From an uncultured Elusimicrobiales bacterium (GTDB taxonomy: Bacteria; Elusimicrobiota; Elusimicrobia; Elusimicrobiales; Elusimicrobiaceae), in assembly GCA_944324675.1 (NCBI GenBank), contig CALUXE010000007.1, positions 16,098 to 80,097 on the forward strand: a stretch of 64,000 nt of DNA. The letters are read 5' to 3'. The notes under the pieces were generated by a model that was given only the letters and a program-made list of their open reading frames with translations, did not search any database and had not been told where the DNA came from. Positions 24,964 to 33,996 of this stretch are shown here, piece after piece (within the stretch, counting starts at the first letter, position 1; each line of letters starts with the position of its first letter). The translations under genes and the position numbers were made by a program.

Positions 24964-25892
24964 AAGAAATCCCCGGCAGCCATCTTTCTGCCGTTTATAT
25001 AAGCCCCTGCCGCCATAATGTTCTTGCCGGCCGGGCGCAGCGTTTTTATCATTATAACGCCCTCTCTACATTTTACAAAAAAGCCTTTGTTCCTTTCAAT
25101 TAAAGTTATCTGCCCGCAGGCCATGGCGGATTTTTGATCGGAAAGTTCGGTTTCTATCAGTTGGATAATTTGTCCGTCTTTGCTTACCGCTTTTGCGTAG
25201 GCCGGCACAGCCGAGGCCAAACCGCGGACGATATTATGTATTTCCTCGGCCGTCATATCTTTAAAGGAAACGACGGTTTTGCTTTTATCTATGGACGGAG
25301 CCAAAGAAATATCACCTTGCTGGGGAATTTTCTTGATCTCGCCTTTTTCTATATCCGCTATGACTTGCGCCAAAGCCGTTTCGCCAAGCTCTATAAGCTT
25401 GGGAAACAGGGTTTTTGCGTCGTCTGTCGGCAGTATTTCGCAAGGCAAAGCCGCGGCTAAAGGACCGCTGTCCAAGCCTTCTTCTATCCAAAAGGCGCTT
25501 ACGCCCGTTTTCTTTTCCCCGTTGAATAAGGCATATTGCACGGGCGCGGCTCCGCGGTAGGCCGGCAAAAGCGAAAAGTGTATGTTCAGCAAGCCAAGCT
25601 TTGTAGATTCCAAGGTCGGTTTTCGGAATATTTTGCCGTAGGCGACCACTATGCCTATATCGGCCCCCATAGACTTTATATACTCTACATTATCTTTGAG
25701 CTTCTCCGGCGATATGACATTAAGCCCCAAAGAGAGAGCCTTTTCTTTTACAGGGCAAGGTTTTAATTTTAATCCTCTGCCAAAAGGCCTGTCGGGCTGA
25801 GTTACGACCAAGACGACCTCCGTCTTTTCGTTTAATAATTCCAAAAAAGGTACGGCGACGTCCGGCGTGCCGAAAAATATCGTTTTCAACAT
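24960..25892 (-). CDS. fmt: Methionyl-tRNA formyltransferase
   Basis: The enzyme formylates initiator Met-tRNA using 10-formyl-THF. The usual start TIFFGTPDVAVPFLE, the folate-binding NIHFSLLPAYRGAAPVQYALFNGE and the C-terminal OB-like domain (GLASAVPAYA) are present. I prefer the ATG at 25892 (310 residues) over 25910 because it matches the family N-terminus. On the minus strand TAAAAT (25906-25901) ends 8 nt before this ATG with no Shine-Dalgarno, suggesting a leaderless message. It heads the fmt-PASTA-rpe-rpsP-khpA-trmD-rplS operon. Confidence 0.94.
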   Translation of the reverse strand: MLKTIFFGTPDVAVPFLELLNEKTEVVLVVTQPDRPFGRGLKLKPCPVKEKALSLGLNVISPEKLKDNVEYIKSMGADIGIVVAYGKIFRKPTLESTKLGLLNIHFSLLPAYRGAAPVQYALFNGEKKTGVSAFWIEEGLDSGPLAAALPCEILPTDDAKTLFPKLIELGETALAQVIADIEKGEIKKIPQQGDISLAPSIDKSKTVVSFKDMTAEEIHNIVRGLASAVPAYAKAVSKDGQIIQLIETELSDQKSAMACGQITLIERNKGFFVKCREGVIMIKTLRPAGKNIMAAGAYINGRKMAAGDFF

Positions 25893-26026
25893 ATATATAT
25901 ATTTTAACATTTTCCTAAAGGGTATTCAGCAAACTGTTCGCTGCCGGCCCCGCTTTCGCGGAGGGGGAAATACTCTTCAAAAAGGGGATAATTCTGAGGG
26001 CGGGTTTCCTTTAAAAGCGAAAAGAA

Positions 26027-26049
26027 CAGGCCCTCTTTTAGAGGGCCTG
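26027..26049 (-). terminator. Likely terminator of the flavin reductase gene
   Basis: A 9-bp stem CAGGCCCTC/GAGGGCCTG (26027-26035, 26041-26049) is followed on the minus strand by TTCTTTTCGC, a weak T-run. Confidence 0.6.
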
Positions 26050-26063
26050 CCGTTCTTTCATAT

Positions 26064-26552
26064 TTATTTTTCGCTGGAATTGACTATTTCCGCGAAGTAT
26101 ACGGTATGGAAGTCATTGTCGCCGTACCAGCGCTCTTTTGTAAGTTCGTCCAACTCCGAAGGCTTCATATCGGTTTTATAAAGCACCATACACTCATAAT
26201 GCGTGCCTTTGCACTCCAGCGTGGGGGTGTTGATTTTCAAGCTTGGCCTCATTTTTAAGCCCAAAGTTTCTATTTTGTCCATTTCCCGCCCCGACTTGGT
26301 GCCGCACAGCGCCAAAGCGTCGGCCATATCCTCGTGCGGGATAGTTACGGTAAACTCGTTGGAATTGTTTATAAGTTCTCTGGTAAAGCGGGTTTTTCTC
26401 ACTAGAGCTATAAACACGGGTTTGCCCCAAATATTGCCTATAGCGCCCCAGCCGATGGTCATAATATTTGTCTGCCCCGCGTCTTGCGACACTAAAAAAG
26501 CGCCTTTTGTCAAGGCGGTAAGATCGTTTTTTGCGTTATCGTTATATTTCAT
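26064..26552 (-). CDS. Flavin reductase-like (flavoredoxin-type) FMN-binding protein
   Basis: The 162-residue protein fits the flavin-reductase-like split-barrel domain: ALTKGAFLVSQDAGQTNIMTIGWGAIGNIWGKPVFIALVR forms the FMN site, followed by FTRELINNSNEFTVTIP and the C-G-T-x-S-G-R-E-x-DK motif. Homologues in anaerobes are flavoredoxins or NAD(P)H:flavin reductases. AGGAGAAC lies upstream of the ATG. On the minus strand TTTAAA-16 bp-TATAAT (26598-26571) is a good promoter. It diverges from the SDR gene. Confidence 0.82.
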   Translation of the reverse strand: MKYNDNAKNDLTALTKGAFLVSQDAGQTNIMTIGWGAIGNIWGKPVFIALVRKTRFTRELINNSNEFTVTIPHEDMADALALCGTKSGREMDKIETLGLKMRPSLKINTPTLECKGTHYECMVLYKTDMKPSELDELTKERWYGDNDFHTVYFAEIVNSSEK

Positions 26553-26570
26553 AAAGTTCTCCTGTATTAA

Positions 26571-26598
26571 ATTATAACAATAATGCCGTTTTTTTAAA
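26571..26598 (-). promoter_or_regulatory. Candidate promoter of the flavin reductase gene
   Basis: Minus-strand TTTAAA (26598-26593) and TATAAT (26576-26571) are separated by 16 bp. Confidence 0.5.
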
Positions 26599-26632
26599 GT
26601 CGTGTTCGGAAAAATAAATTATAATAAATGCT

Positions 26633-27379
26633 ATGAGCGGGAAAAATATTCTTATAATAGGCGGGACTTCCGGCATCGGCAGAGCCTTGGCGGAATGTTA
26701 TTTGACTTTGGGTTGTGTTGTCGGGGTAAGCGGGCGGCGTCAAGCTCTTTTAGACGAGCTTAAACGGGGAAATCCTCAAAGGGTTTTTACTTACGCCGCC
26801 GATATAACCGCTCTTTCCTGCGCCGATACTATAAACCGCGCGCACGAAGATATGGGCAAAATAGACATAATAATAATTTGCAGCGGAATAGGCGAGATAA
26901 ACTCGTCTTTACAACCTGCCCCCGAACTTGATACCGTAAAAACTAATGTTTTGGGTTTTACCGACGCCGCCGTCGTGGCGTACAATTATTTTGAAAAGAA
27001 TTTGCCCCAGCGCGGCGGGCAAGGCGCGCTTGTCGGGATATCCAGCATCGCCTCTTTCAGGGGGTCGGATTTGGCACCATCTTATTATGCCAGCAAGGCT
27101 TATGTAAGTAACTATCTTGAGGGGCTTAGGAAGAAAGCCCTTAAGAACAAACTTAATTTGAAAGTCTGCACAATAATACCGGGTTTTGTCGATACGGCCA
27201 TGGCCAAAGGCGTCGGCGGCAAGGAGGGGTTGTTTTGGGTCGCCCCTACGGACAAGGCGGCGCGGCAAATAGCCCGCGCCATAGAGAAAGGCAAACCCGT
27301 CGCCTATATAACAAAGCGTTGGCGGCTGATAGCGTGGATTTTAAAGATATTGCCCGATTTCGTTTACAATAAAATATAA
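26633..27379 (+). CDS. Short-chain dehydrogenase/reductase
   Basis: The 248-residue classical SDR has the nucleotide-binding IIGGTSGIGRALAE at its N-terminus, the CSGIGE position of the NNAG-like motif, the catalytic Ser in SSIASFRGS and YYASK (YxxxK), then PGFVDTAMAKG. Its substrate is unknown; the length and C-terminal hydrophobic RLIAWILKILPDFVY resemble the subgroup acting on lipids or sugars. TATAAT (26620-26625) ends 7 nt before the ATG and no Shine-Dalgarno is seen, so the transcript is probably leaderless. Confidence 0.88.
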   Translation: MSGKNILIIGGTSGIGRALAECYLTLGCVVGVSGRRQALLDELKRGNPQRVFTYAADITALSCADTINRAHEDMGKIDIIIICSGIGEINSSLQPAPELDTVKTNVLGFTDAAVVAYNYFEKNLPQRGGQGALVGISSIASFRGSDLAPSYYASKAYVSNYLEGLRKKALKNKLNLKVCTIIPGFVDTAMAKGVGGKEGLFWVAPTDKAARQIARAIEKGKPVAYITKRWRLIAWILKILPDFVYNKI

Positions 27380-27470
27380 GGAAGCGCCCGCGCGGATATT
27401 TACCCGCTTTAGCCAGATGGCGTATGGCGATATAATATCAACGGGAGCCATAAATATAGGGATACGGGAA

Positions 27471-28016
27471 ATGGATAAAATCGGAGCGGTTAAAGAATTT
27501 AAAATACACTATACGAAAAAGACTTTAATTCTTATCTTTTTTGGCATTCTTTTTTTTACTTGTGCTGGTCTGTTTTTTATTTTTAACGCGGAGATTTTAG
27601 CCTCGGATCCCAATCCGGGCCTATACCATTATAATAATCCGCTTTTGTATAAAATTTTGGGTTGGGTTTCCCTGTGCTTTTTTACGCTGCTCGGTTCTTT
27701 GGCTTTTTTAAAATTTTTCAAAAATCCTTTAATACTGACGGTAAATAAAGATGGCGTAATTATCCCCGAAGGCTTTGTTGAATGGCTGGATATTAAAAAT
27801 ATTTATTTGGATAAGATTAAGGGAAAGGTATTTTTAAGGCTGGAATTGAAAGAGGATCGCGCCAACGCTGTAAGAGGGGGATATAATATGTTTCAAAAGA
27901 TTTTGTCTTCCTTGCAGAAAGGGAACACTTTGTCTTATCCATTGTCGGGGACGGATGTCAATATAGACGCATTACATAGCTTCATAAAGCGGCGCATAAA
28001 AGAGAAATCCTCGTAG
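27471..28016 (+). CDS. Two-helix membrane protein, STM3941-like (PH-type fold) family
   Basis: The 181-residue protein starts at the second possible ATG (MDKIGAVKEFKIHY). It has two transmembrane helices near 20-42 (LILIFFGILFFTCAGLFFIF) and 62-82 (ILGWVSLCFFTLLGSLAFL), then a soluble domain with PLILTVNKDGVIIPEGFVEWLDIKNIYL, which resembles bacterial PH-like domain proteins of the STM3941 type. An upstream ATG at 27417 would add 18 residues. Function is unknown. It follows the SDR gene on the same strand by about 90 nt. Confidence 0.6.
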   Translation: MDKIGAVKEFKIHYTKKTLILIFFGILFFTCAGLFFIFNAEILASDPNPGLYHYNNPLLYKILGWVSLCFFTLLGSLAFLKFFKNPLILTVNKDGVIIPEGFVEWLDIKNIYLDKIKGKVFLRLELKEDRANAVRGGYNMFQKILSSLQKGNTLSYPLSGTDVNIDALHSFIKRRIKEKSS

Positions 28017-28115
28017 AAGGTGGATAAATGACTTTGGCGTTTTGCCGCTTCCCTTCCGCTATAGCGGATAAATTTTATTTGTATTTGAATCTAAAGGCAA
28101 AAAGGCAATAAAAAA

Positions 28116-28200
28116 CGGAGAGGGAGGGATTCGAACCCTCGATACCTTGCGGTACACAGGTTTTCGAGACCTGCTGTTTCAACCACTCACACACCTCTCC
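28116..28200 (-). tRNA. tRNA-Ser (anticodon CGA)
   Basis: Read on the minus strand, this 85-nt class II tRNA has acceptor GGAGAGG/CCTCTCC, anticodon stem-loop CAGGT-CTCGAAA-ACCTG with anticodon CGA, a long variable arm (GTACCGCAAGGTAT) and the T-loop GGTTCGAATCC. The discriminator is G and CCA is not encoded. Confidence 0.95.
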
Positions 28201-28260
28201 AGTTCCGATATATTATATAAAATTAGCGCGCTGTTAAGAAGGAAATATTTGTCTTTCCCG

Positions 28261-28899
28261 TCAGAAGCTTAATATTTCGTCAAAATTCTTAAAGCGATAA
28301 AACACATTATGCGCGCAATCGTTTAAAGTTTTATACTTTCCGCGGAAATATTCTTTTTGCCTGTCGGGGGAGAATATTTTATCCTTCTCGGCGATAATTG
28401 CTTTGTCAAATTCCATTACGGGATAATTATTTGCGGCAAGTTTTTGCAGATTGTCGAGTTCCTCAAAACAGCTTTCGAAAGTCCTCATAGAAGAGTTTTT
28501 GTTGAAATCTTCCAATTCCTCCTCGCTCGCCACAAGATAATCGCGTCTGAAGGCCATATAATTTGAAAGATTAAGCCCTTTGAAAACTTTTATAACGTCT
28601 TTGGGTATGCCGTAATAATCGTCAAACATCAGCGGGTTGCCGTTGACGGCTATTTTTTGTTTCAGCCGGGGCAGTTTGTCTTTTATGAGCCCTGCGGCGA
28701 AGACCCCCGCCGAATAAGCCAGCAGATGAACATTCTTGTAGCTGGAAGCGTCAAAATCAAAGCTGATGTCGGAATAGTCCCAGCAGAGAAAAACATTTTT
28801 TTCGCTGTGCATATTTTTGAATTGGTTATCGTCGCAGCCCCAGCCGCTTAAGAAAATTATTAAATCGTCACTTGTTTTTTTTATAAGTTTTGATTTCAT
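28261..28899 (-). CDS. BioG-like (DUF452) alpha/beta hydrolase
   Basis: The 212-residue protein has IIFLSGWGCDDNQF (oxyanion region), FLCWDYSDISFDF, the nucleophile elbow LLAYSAGVFAAG and a late NDCAHNVFYRFKNFDEIL with the probable catalytic His. This pattern is that of BioG, a pimeloyl-ACP methyl ester esterase that ends the BioC-dependent route to biotin. The start at 28899 has AGGA 10 nt upstream. No other biotin gene is nearby, so the substrate remains inferred. Confidence 0.75.
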   Translation of the reverse strand: MKSKLIKKTSDDLIIFLSGWGCDDNQFKNMHSEKNVFLCWDYSDISFDFDASSYKNVHLLAYSAGVFAAGLIKDKLPRLKQKIAVNGNPLMFDDYYGIPKDVIKVFKGLNLSNYMAFRRDYLVASEEELEDFNKNSSMRTFESCFEELDNLQKLAANNYPVMEFDKAIIAEKDKIFSPDRQKEYFRGKYKTLNDCAHNVFYRFKNFDEILSF

Positions 28900-28998
28900 T
28901 GTTAATCCTATAAATAAAATTTCTTCAGTAGAGATTATACATATAAAATACATTTTTTGTATACTTAAACAAATAAATGACGGTATTTTGGAGCGTTT

Positions 28999-30297
28999 AT
29001 GAATTTTAAGAATATTTCCCCTTGGGTGTATATACCGACGGCCTATTTTATGGAGGGTGTTCCCTATGCCGTAATAAACATACTTTCCGCGGTTATATAT
29101 TCCAAGCTGGGTGTTCCCAACGACGTATTTATCTTTTGGACTAGCTGGCTGTACCTGCCATGGGCTTTAAAGATGTTCTGGTCGCCTTTGGTTGAGGGCA
29201 ACGCGACGAAGCGTTTTTGGATACTTGCCACGCAGTACGCTTTGGCCTTGGTGTTTTTGTTTTTGGCGCTGTGTTTGAAGTGGGATAATTTCTTTACTTT
29301 TTCGATAATCGGTTTTTTTGCGGGCGCGGCGATATCGGCGACGCACGACATCGCGCTTGACGGCTACTATATGATAGCGCTTGACGATAAAAAACAGAGT
29401 GCTTTCGTAGGCTGGCGAACGGTGTTTTACAGGTTCGCGATGATATTTATCAGCGGGCCTTTGGTGGTATTGGCGGGCAAGGCACGGGCCTTGGGCGACA
29501 GTGAGGCCGCGGCGTGGAGTATGGTCTTATGCGCCTTGGCCGCGTTTACTTTTTTGATGACGACTTATCATAAATTTATATTGCCTCGCCCGCAGGGCGA
29601 TAAGGCGGCGGTATCGGAGAAAGGATATCTGTTTGCTGATGTGTTTAAAAGTTATTTCAAGCAGGAAAACATAGTATATATTCTTCTTTTCATACTGTTA
29701 TATCGTTTCGGCGACGCGTGTCTGGAAAAGGTGGTGGTGCCGTTTCTTCTAAAGCCTGAGGCGGAAGGGGCTTTGGCCTTGAGCACCGAGGCTTTCGGTT
29801 ACATCAAAGGCACCTTGGGTCTTTTGGCGGTGATAGCGGGCAATATATTGGGCGGGTACATATTATCAAAATTCGGATTTAGGCGGTGCATATGGTACTT
29901 CGCGTTGATACTCGTCCTGCCCAATTTCTTCTACGCTTATATGGCGTATTTTCGGCCGGGTCTGTGGGTTATAGGGACCTTGCTTCTCTTGGAAAACTTC
30001 GGCAACGGCCTTGCGATGATGGCCTTTACGGTATTTGTGATGTTTGTATCTAGGGGAAAATATAAGACATCTTTTTACGCCATCTCTACGGGCATAATGG
30101 CTTTTGGAATGATGATACCCAATATGATAAGCGGGAAATTGCAGGTGGCTTTGGGGTATAAGGAATTTTTCCTGCTTGTCAGCGTGATGAGCCTTATCTC
30201 ATTTGCGGTGATACCGCTTTGTTATAAAATCAAACAGCTTCGGGAGGCCGATTCCTACATAGCATCGGCCGATAAAACGGAATTTTTGGATCAATAA
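28999..30297 (+). CDS. MFS permease of the AmpG (muropeptide/acetyl-CoA transporter-like) group
   Basis: The 432-residue protein has about 12 hydrophobic helices. The N-terminal YFMEGVPYAVINILSAVIYSKLG, the SWLYLPWALKMFWSPLVE loop and SATHDIALDGYYMIAL align with the AmpG signature (WSPLID..., DIaiDA...). AmpG relatives import anhydro-muropeptides; others move different substrates. With the VanX-type dipeptidase elsewhere in the window this could serve wall recycling, which is inference. GGAGCG precedes the ATG. It converges on and overlaps the DUF5131 gene by 7 bp. Confidence 0.8.
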   Translation: MNFKNISPWVYIPTAYFMEGVPYAVINILSAVIYSKLGVPNDVFIFWTSWLYLPWALKMFWSPLVEGNATKRFWILATQYALALVFLFLALCLKWDNFFTFSIIGFFAGAAISATHDIALDGYYMIALDDKKQSAFVGWRTVFYRFAMIFISGPLVVLAGKARALGDSEAAAWSMVLCALAAFTFLMTTYHKFILPRPQGDKAAVSEKGYLFADVFKSYFKQENIVYILLFILLYRFGDACLEKVVVPFLLKPEAEGALALSTEAFGYIKGTLGLLAVIAGNILGGYILSKFGFRRCIWYFALILVLPNFFYAYMAYFRPGLWVIGTLLLLENFGNGLAMMAFTVFVMFVSRGKYKTSFYAISTGIMAFGMMIPNMISGKLQVALGYKEFFLLVSVMSLISFAVIPLCYKIKQLREADSYIASADKTEFLDQ

Positions 30298-31001
30298 AAA
30301 TCTATATTTGCTTTTTGCGCTTGTATATGCTGAAGGCGGCGGGGGATTTTATAGAGTTTGCCGTCCTTGATGAAGTTAGCGCCCGTCTGCTTGAATTTGA
30401 AGGGCACTTTCGCTTTTTTGCATTGGGCGCTTAAATTAAGGAACCACTCAAAGCGGGCGGGGCGGGCGCGGGGGCCGGATTCACCGCCTGCGACGACTTC
30501 AAGTATCTGCGGTGTTAGGTAGGGCGCCAAATCAAGTTCCGTAAGGAGCGGTTCGCAAATAAGAATTTTATTTTTTATCGGTAATTTTAGGTAAACGGGC
30601 AGGCGTTCGTCGGCCCGTTTTTGATTTTCCACGGTGCAGGCTATGGTGACATTGGGATAGCCGTCTTGCCAATCCGGGGGGAACATATCCGGCAGGCGCA
30701 GAATTCTTTTTGTGGTCATAAAGAAGTGCAGGTCCGGTCTTAATTTAATCATACGCCAGGCGTCGGGGCGCCATGGGTCGGCCTCTTGGAGAAAGAAGTC
30801 CGAGCTGAAGCAGGTATAAACGGTTTCGCCCGAAGGTATTTTGAATGAGCCGGCGCGGTTCTTTTTGAGAGGCAAATCAAAGTCCCTGTTTTTGACGATT
30901 AAAGAACTGTCTTTACCGTGTTTGGAGTCAATGCGGTAGACATAGCAGTTAAGGCAGCCTTCGGAATATTTGCGGCAGCCGTGCCAGGGATTCCATTTCA
31001 T
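30291..31001 (-). CDS. DUF5131 (phage Gp37/Gp68-like) protein
   Basis: The 236-residue protein begins MKWNPWHGCRKYSEGCLNC, the W-N-P-W-x-GC-x6-C-x2-C motif typical of the phage Gp37/Gp68 family. ETVYTCFSSDFF, FMTTKRILRLP, VTIACTVENQKRAD and the GGESGPRARP motif follow the family order. The cysteine triad suggests an iron-sulfur or radical-SAM-like TIM barrel, but no biochemical role is established to my knowledge. I prefer the ATG at 31001; TATAAT on the minus strand (31013-31008) ends 7 nt before it and no Shine-Dalgarno is visible. Confidence 0.8.
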   Translation of the reverse strand: MKWNPWHGCRKYSEGCLNCYVYRIDSKHGKDSSLIVKNRDFDLPLKKNRAGSFKIPSGETVYTCFSSDFFLQEADPWRPDAWRMIKLRPDLHFFMTTKRILRLPDMFPPDWQDGYPNVTIACTVENQKRADERLPVYLKLPIKNKILICEPLLTELDLAPYLTPQILEVVAGGESGPRARPARFEWFLNLSAQCKKAKVPFKFKQTGANFIKDGKLYKIPRRLQHIQAQKANIDFY

Positions 31002-31103
31002 AAAACAATTATATATATTTGTCGGGATAAAGGGGGTAATCCTGCGGAAAAAAGAGATTTTACCCGACAAAACGGATATTTTTGCCGTTTTAGGGCTTTT
31101 GTG

Positions 31104-31132
31104 TTAAAAAGGGCCGGCAATAAAGGTATAAT
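31104..31132 (+). promoter_or_regulatory. Candidate promoter of aspC-pckA
   Basis: TTAAAA (31104-31109) and TATAAT (31127-31132) are separated by 17 bp. The short leader carries AGAGAGGA. Confidence 0.55.
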
Positions 31133-31150
31133 GTAATAAGAGAGGAATAT

Positions 31151-32356
31151 ATGAAACTTAGCAATTTATCTTCAGTGATAGGCGATTCGCCTACTTTAAA
31201 ATTAAACGCGAAAACGGCCGCTTTAAAAAAGGAAGGGCTCCCCGTTGTCCATTTGGGGGGCGGCGAGCCGGAAATCCCCGCGCCTTTAAGCGCGGTTGAG
31301 GCAATAATCACAAAAGCCCAAAGCCGTAAGATAAAGTATTCGCCGACCACCGGCAGCCCGGAGTTAAAAGCCGCCGTCGCCCGCTATACCAAAGAACATT
31401 ACGGTATAGAGGTGGATAATAAGAATATTATTATTTCCTCAGGCGCGAAACAGGCGATATATAATTTTCTCTTAAGCGTTGTAAACAAAGGCGACGAGGT
31501 CGTCTTTCCCGTTCCTTATTGGGTCAGCTACCCCGATATGATCAAGCTTGTCGGCGGCGTTCCCGTTGCGGTAAAGCCCAAAGAGGGGATAGAAATATCT
31601 TTTGAGGAGCTTGAAAACGCCGTCACGGATAAGACCAAAGCGATAATGCTCAACAGCCCCAGCAATCCCGCGGGCGTGTTGTTCGGGGAAGATTTCATCA
31701 AAAAGACGGTGGAGTTGTGCCGCCGCAAAAACATTTGGCTGATGACGGACGATATATATCATCAGTTGGTGTTTGACGGCGCGAAAGCGCCCAGCCCTTT
31801 CGCCTATGCGGATAATACCGATAATATAGTGGCGGTAAACGGTGTTTCCAAAGTTTACGGGCTTACCGGCCTTAGAATAGGATGGGCTGTATCCACAAAT
31901 AAGGAAGTTATCGCGGCGATGGGGCGCATGCAGGCTCAGACGACTTCTTGCAACAGCGCGCTGTCGGAGGCGGGCGCCCTGGGCGCTTTGGAGGGCCCGC
32001 AAGAGGTGATAGCGGATCTGCGTCATATTTTGGAGAGCAACAGGAATGTATTGTTAAGCGAGTTGTCAAAGATAGAAGGGGTGAAAGTACATTCGCCCAA
32101 AGGCACATTTTATTGCTTTGCTGATTTCAGCCGCTATAATAAAGACTCTTTGGCTTTATCGGCGTTTTTGCTGGATAAGGTGATGGTAGCGACGGTGCCC
32201 GGGGTGTCGTTCGGGCTGGACGGATATTTGAGAATAAGCTACTGCGCGGCCAGGGAGAATATTATAGAAGGTTTAAGAAGGATAAGGTGGGCTTTGGACA
32301 AAAACGCGCCCGCCGAGATAAAAATCGGAGATAAAATCGTAAGAAAGGATTGGTAA
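31151..32356 (+). CDS. aspC: Class I pyridoxal-phosphate aminotransferase, probable aspartate aminotransferase
   Basis: The 401-residue fold-type I enzyme has LGGGEPEIPAPLSAVEAI, YSPTTGSPELKAAVARY, the NSPSNPAGVLFG substrate loop, MTDDIYHQLVFDG, and the PLP lysine in GVSKVYGLTGLRIGW near residue 234. The C-terminal LRISYC carries the substrate Arg. This pattern is subgroup I-beta aspartate aminotransferase. Being one base upstream of pckA, it most likely makes oxaloacetate from aspartate for PEPCK. Confidence 0.9.
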   Translation: MKLSNLSSVIGDSPTLKLNAKTAALKKEGLPVVHLGGGEPEIPAPLSAVEAIITKAQSRKIKYSPTTGSPELKAAVARYTKEHYGIEVDNKNIIISSGAKQAIYNFLLSVVNKGDEVVFPVPYWVSYPDMIKLVGGVPVAVKPKEGIEISFEELENAVTDKTKAIMLNSPSNPAGVLFGEDFIKKTVELCRRKNIWLMTDDIYHQLVFDGAKAPSPFAYADNTDNIVAVNGVSKVYGLTGLRIGWAVSTNKEVIAAMGRMQAQTTSCNSALSEAGALGALEGPQEVIADLRHILESNRNVLLSELSKIEGVKVHSPKGTFYCFADFSRYNKDSLALSAFLLDKVMVATVPGVSFGLDGYLRISYCAARENIIEGLRRIRWALDKNAPAEIKIGDKIVRKDW

Positions 32357-32357
32357 A

Positions 32358-33980
32358 ATGAAAAAAATAAACCCTACAGCTTATCAGAGTGAATACGGTC
32401 TTGATAAATTGGGAATAAAGACAAATAAAACCGTATATTGGAACCTCACAGTGGAAGAGCTATATGAAAAGGCTCTTGAAAAGGGAGAAGGAAACATAAC
32501 CGAAGGCGGCGCCTTGACGGTGACCACGGGTAAACTTACCGGCCGCGCCCCCAACGACAGATTCTTCGTGGAAACGGAAGATGTTAAAAATACGCTTTGG
32601 TGGCATAAAGGCAATAAAGGCATAAGCGAAGAACATTTTGAAAGCCTTTTCAACAAAGCGTTGAAATATATGGAAGGCATAGATTTGTTCGTACGCGACG
32701 CTTATGTAGGCAGCGCGGAAGCCTCCAGAATGCCTATCAGGGTAATCAACGAATGCGCTTGGCACAATATTTTCGCCAAGAATATGTTCATAGAGCCTAA
32801 AGCGGAAGAAAGGACGAAGATAATACCGCAGTTTACGGTAGTCTTTCTGCCCGGCCTTAAAGCCGATCCCGCCACTGACGGTACGGCTTCCGAGACGGCG
32901 ATACTCATCAACTTCAAAAAGAGAGTGGTGTTGATAGCGGGTTCGGCCTATGCCGGCGAGTCAAAGAAATCCGTATTTACGGTAATGAACTATATGCTTC
33001 CTTTAAAGAACATTATGACTATGCACTGTTCGGCCAATGTCGGCGCCAACGGCGACAGCGCTTTGTTCTTCGGCCTTTCCGGCACCGGAAAAACGACGCT
33101 TTCGGCCGATCCTAAACGCGGGCTTATCGGCGATGACGAGCACGGCTGGGACAATGACGGCGTATTCAACTTTGAAGGCGGCTGCTATGCGAAGGTAATA
33201 AAACTCTCCAAAGAAGCCGAACCTCAGATATTCTCCACGACGCATCGCTTCGGCACGATTTTGGAGAATGTCGTATTTGACGACAATACCAGAAAACTGG
33301 ATTTGGACAGCGCCGAAATAACGGAAAACACCCGCGCTTCCTATCCTTTAACCTTCATTGACAATGCCGTACCCAGCGAACGCGGACCCCACCCGAAGAA
33401 CATCATCTTCCTTACCTATGATGCTTTCGGTGTATTGCCGCCGATTTCAAGGCTTTCCAAGGAACAGGCGATGTATCAGTTTATGAGCGGCTACACCGCC
33501 AAAGTCGCGGGAACCGAAAAAGGCGTAAAGGAACCTCAGCCGACGTTCAGCACCTGCTTCGGCGGGCCGTTTATGGCTTTGCATCCTTCCAAATATGCCG
33601 AACTCTTGAAAGAGAAGATGGAAAAACACAATGCCAAATGCTGGTTGGTAAACACCGGTTTGGTCGGCGGGCCTTACGGCGTCGGCAGCAGAATCAGCAT
33701 CAAGCATACCAGAGCTTTGCTTAACGCGGCTTTGGACGGCAAACTTAATGACGTCAAATTCGTAAAAGACGACGTATTCGGCTTTGAAATTCCGACCGAG
33801 TGCGAAGGCGTACCTTCTGAGATATTGCAGCCTTCGGCCGCTTGGTCAGATAAGAACGAGTACTATAAGAAGTACAGAGAACTCGCCGCGGCTTTCGTCA
33901 AGAACTTTGAAAAGTTCAAAGACGGATGCAGCGAAGAAATTTTAAACGCGGCTCCCAAAGTGGAAGAGCTTGTAAAATAA
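32358..33980 (+). CDS. pckA: Phosphoenolpyruvate carboxykinase (ATP)
   Basis: The 540-residue enzyme interconverts oxaloacetate + ATP with PEP + ADP + CO2. It has TGRAPNDRFFVE, the kinase P-loop GLSGTGKTTLSADP near residue 240, the metal-binding DDEHGW, and NTGLVGGPYGVGSRI. In fermenters it often runs toward oxaloacetate; next to aspC it can equally link aspartate to PEP and glycolysis. It begins two bases after the aspC stop, so coupled translation is expected. Confidence 0.98.
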   Translation: MKKINPTAYQSEYGLDKLGIKTNKTVYWNLTVEELYEKALEKGEGNITEGGALTVTTGKLTGRAPNDRFFVETEDVKNTLWWHKGNKGISEEHFESLFNKALKYMEGIDLFVRDAYVGSAEASRMPIRVINECAWHNIFAKNMFIEPKAEERTKIIPQFTVVFLPGLKADPATDGTASETAILINFKKRVVLIAGSAYAGESKKSVFTVMNYMLPLKNIMTMHCSANVGANGDSALFFGLSGTGKTTLSADPKRGLIGDDEHGWDNDGVFNFEGGCYAKVIKLSKEAEPQIFSTTHRFGTILENVVFDDNTRKLDLDSAEITENTRASYPLTFIDNAVPSERGPHPKNIIFLTYDAFGVLPPISRLSKEQAMYQFMSGYTAKVAGTEKGVKEPQPTFSTCFGGPFMALHPSKYAELLKEKMEKHNAKCWLVNTGLVGGPYGVGSRISIKHTRALLNAALDGKLNDVKFVKDDVFGFEIPTECEGVPSEILQPSAAWSDKNEYYKKYRELAAAFVKNFEKFKDGCSEEILNAAPKVEELVK

Positions 33981-33996
33981 TATAGGAGAAATAACA

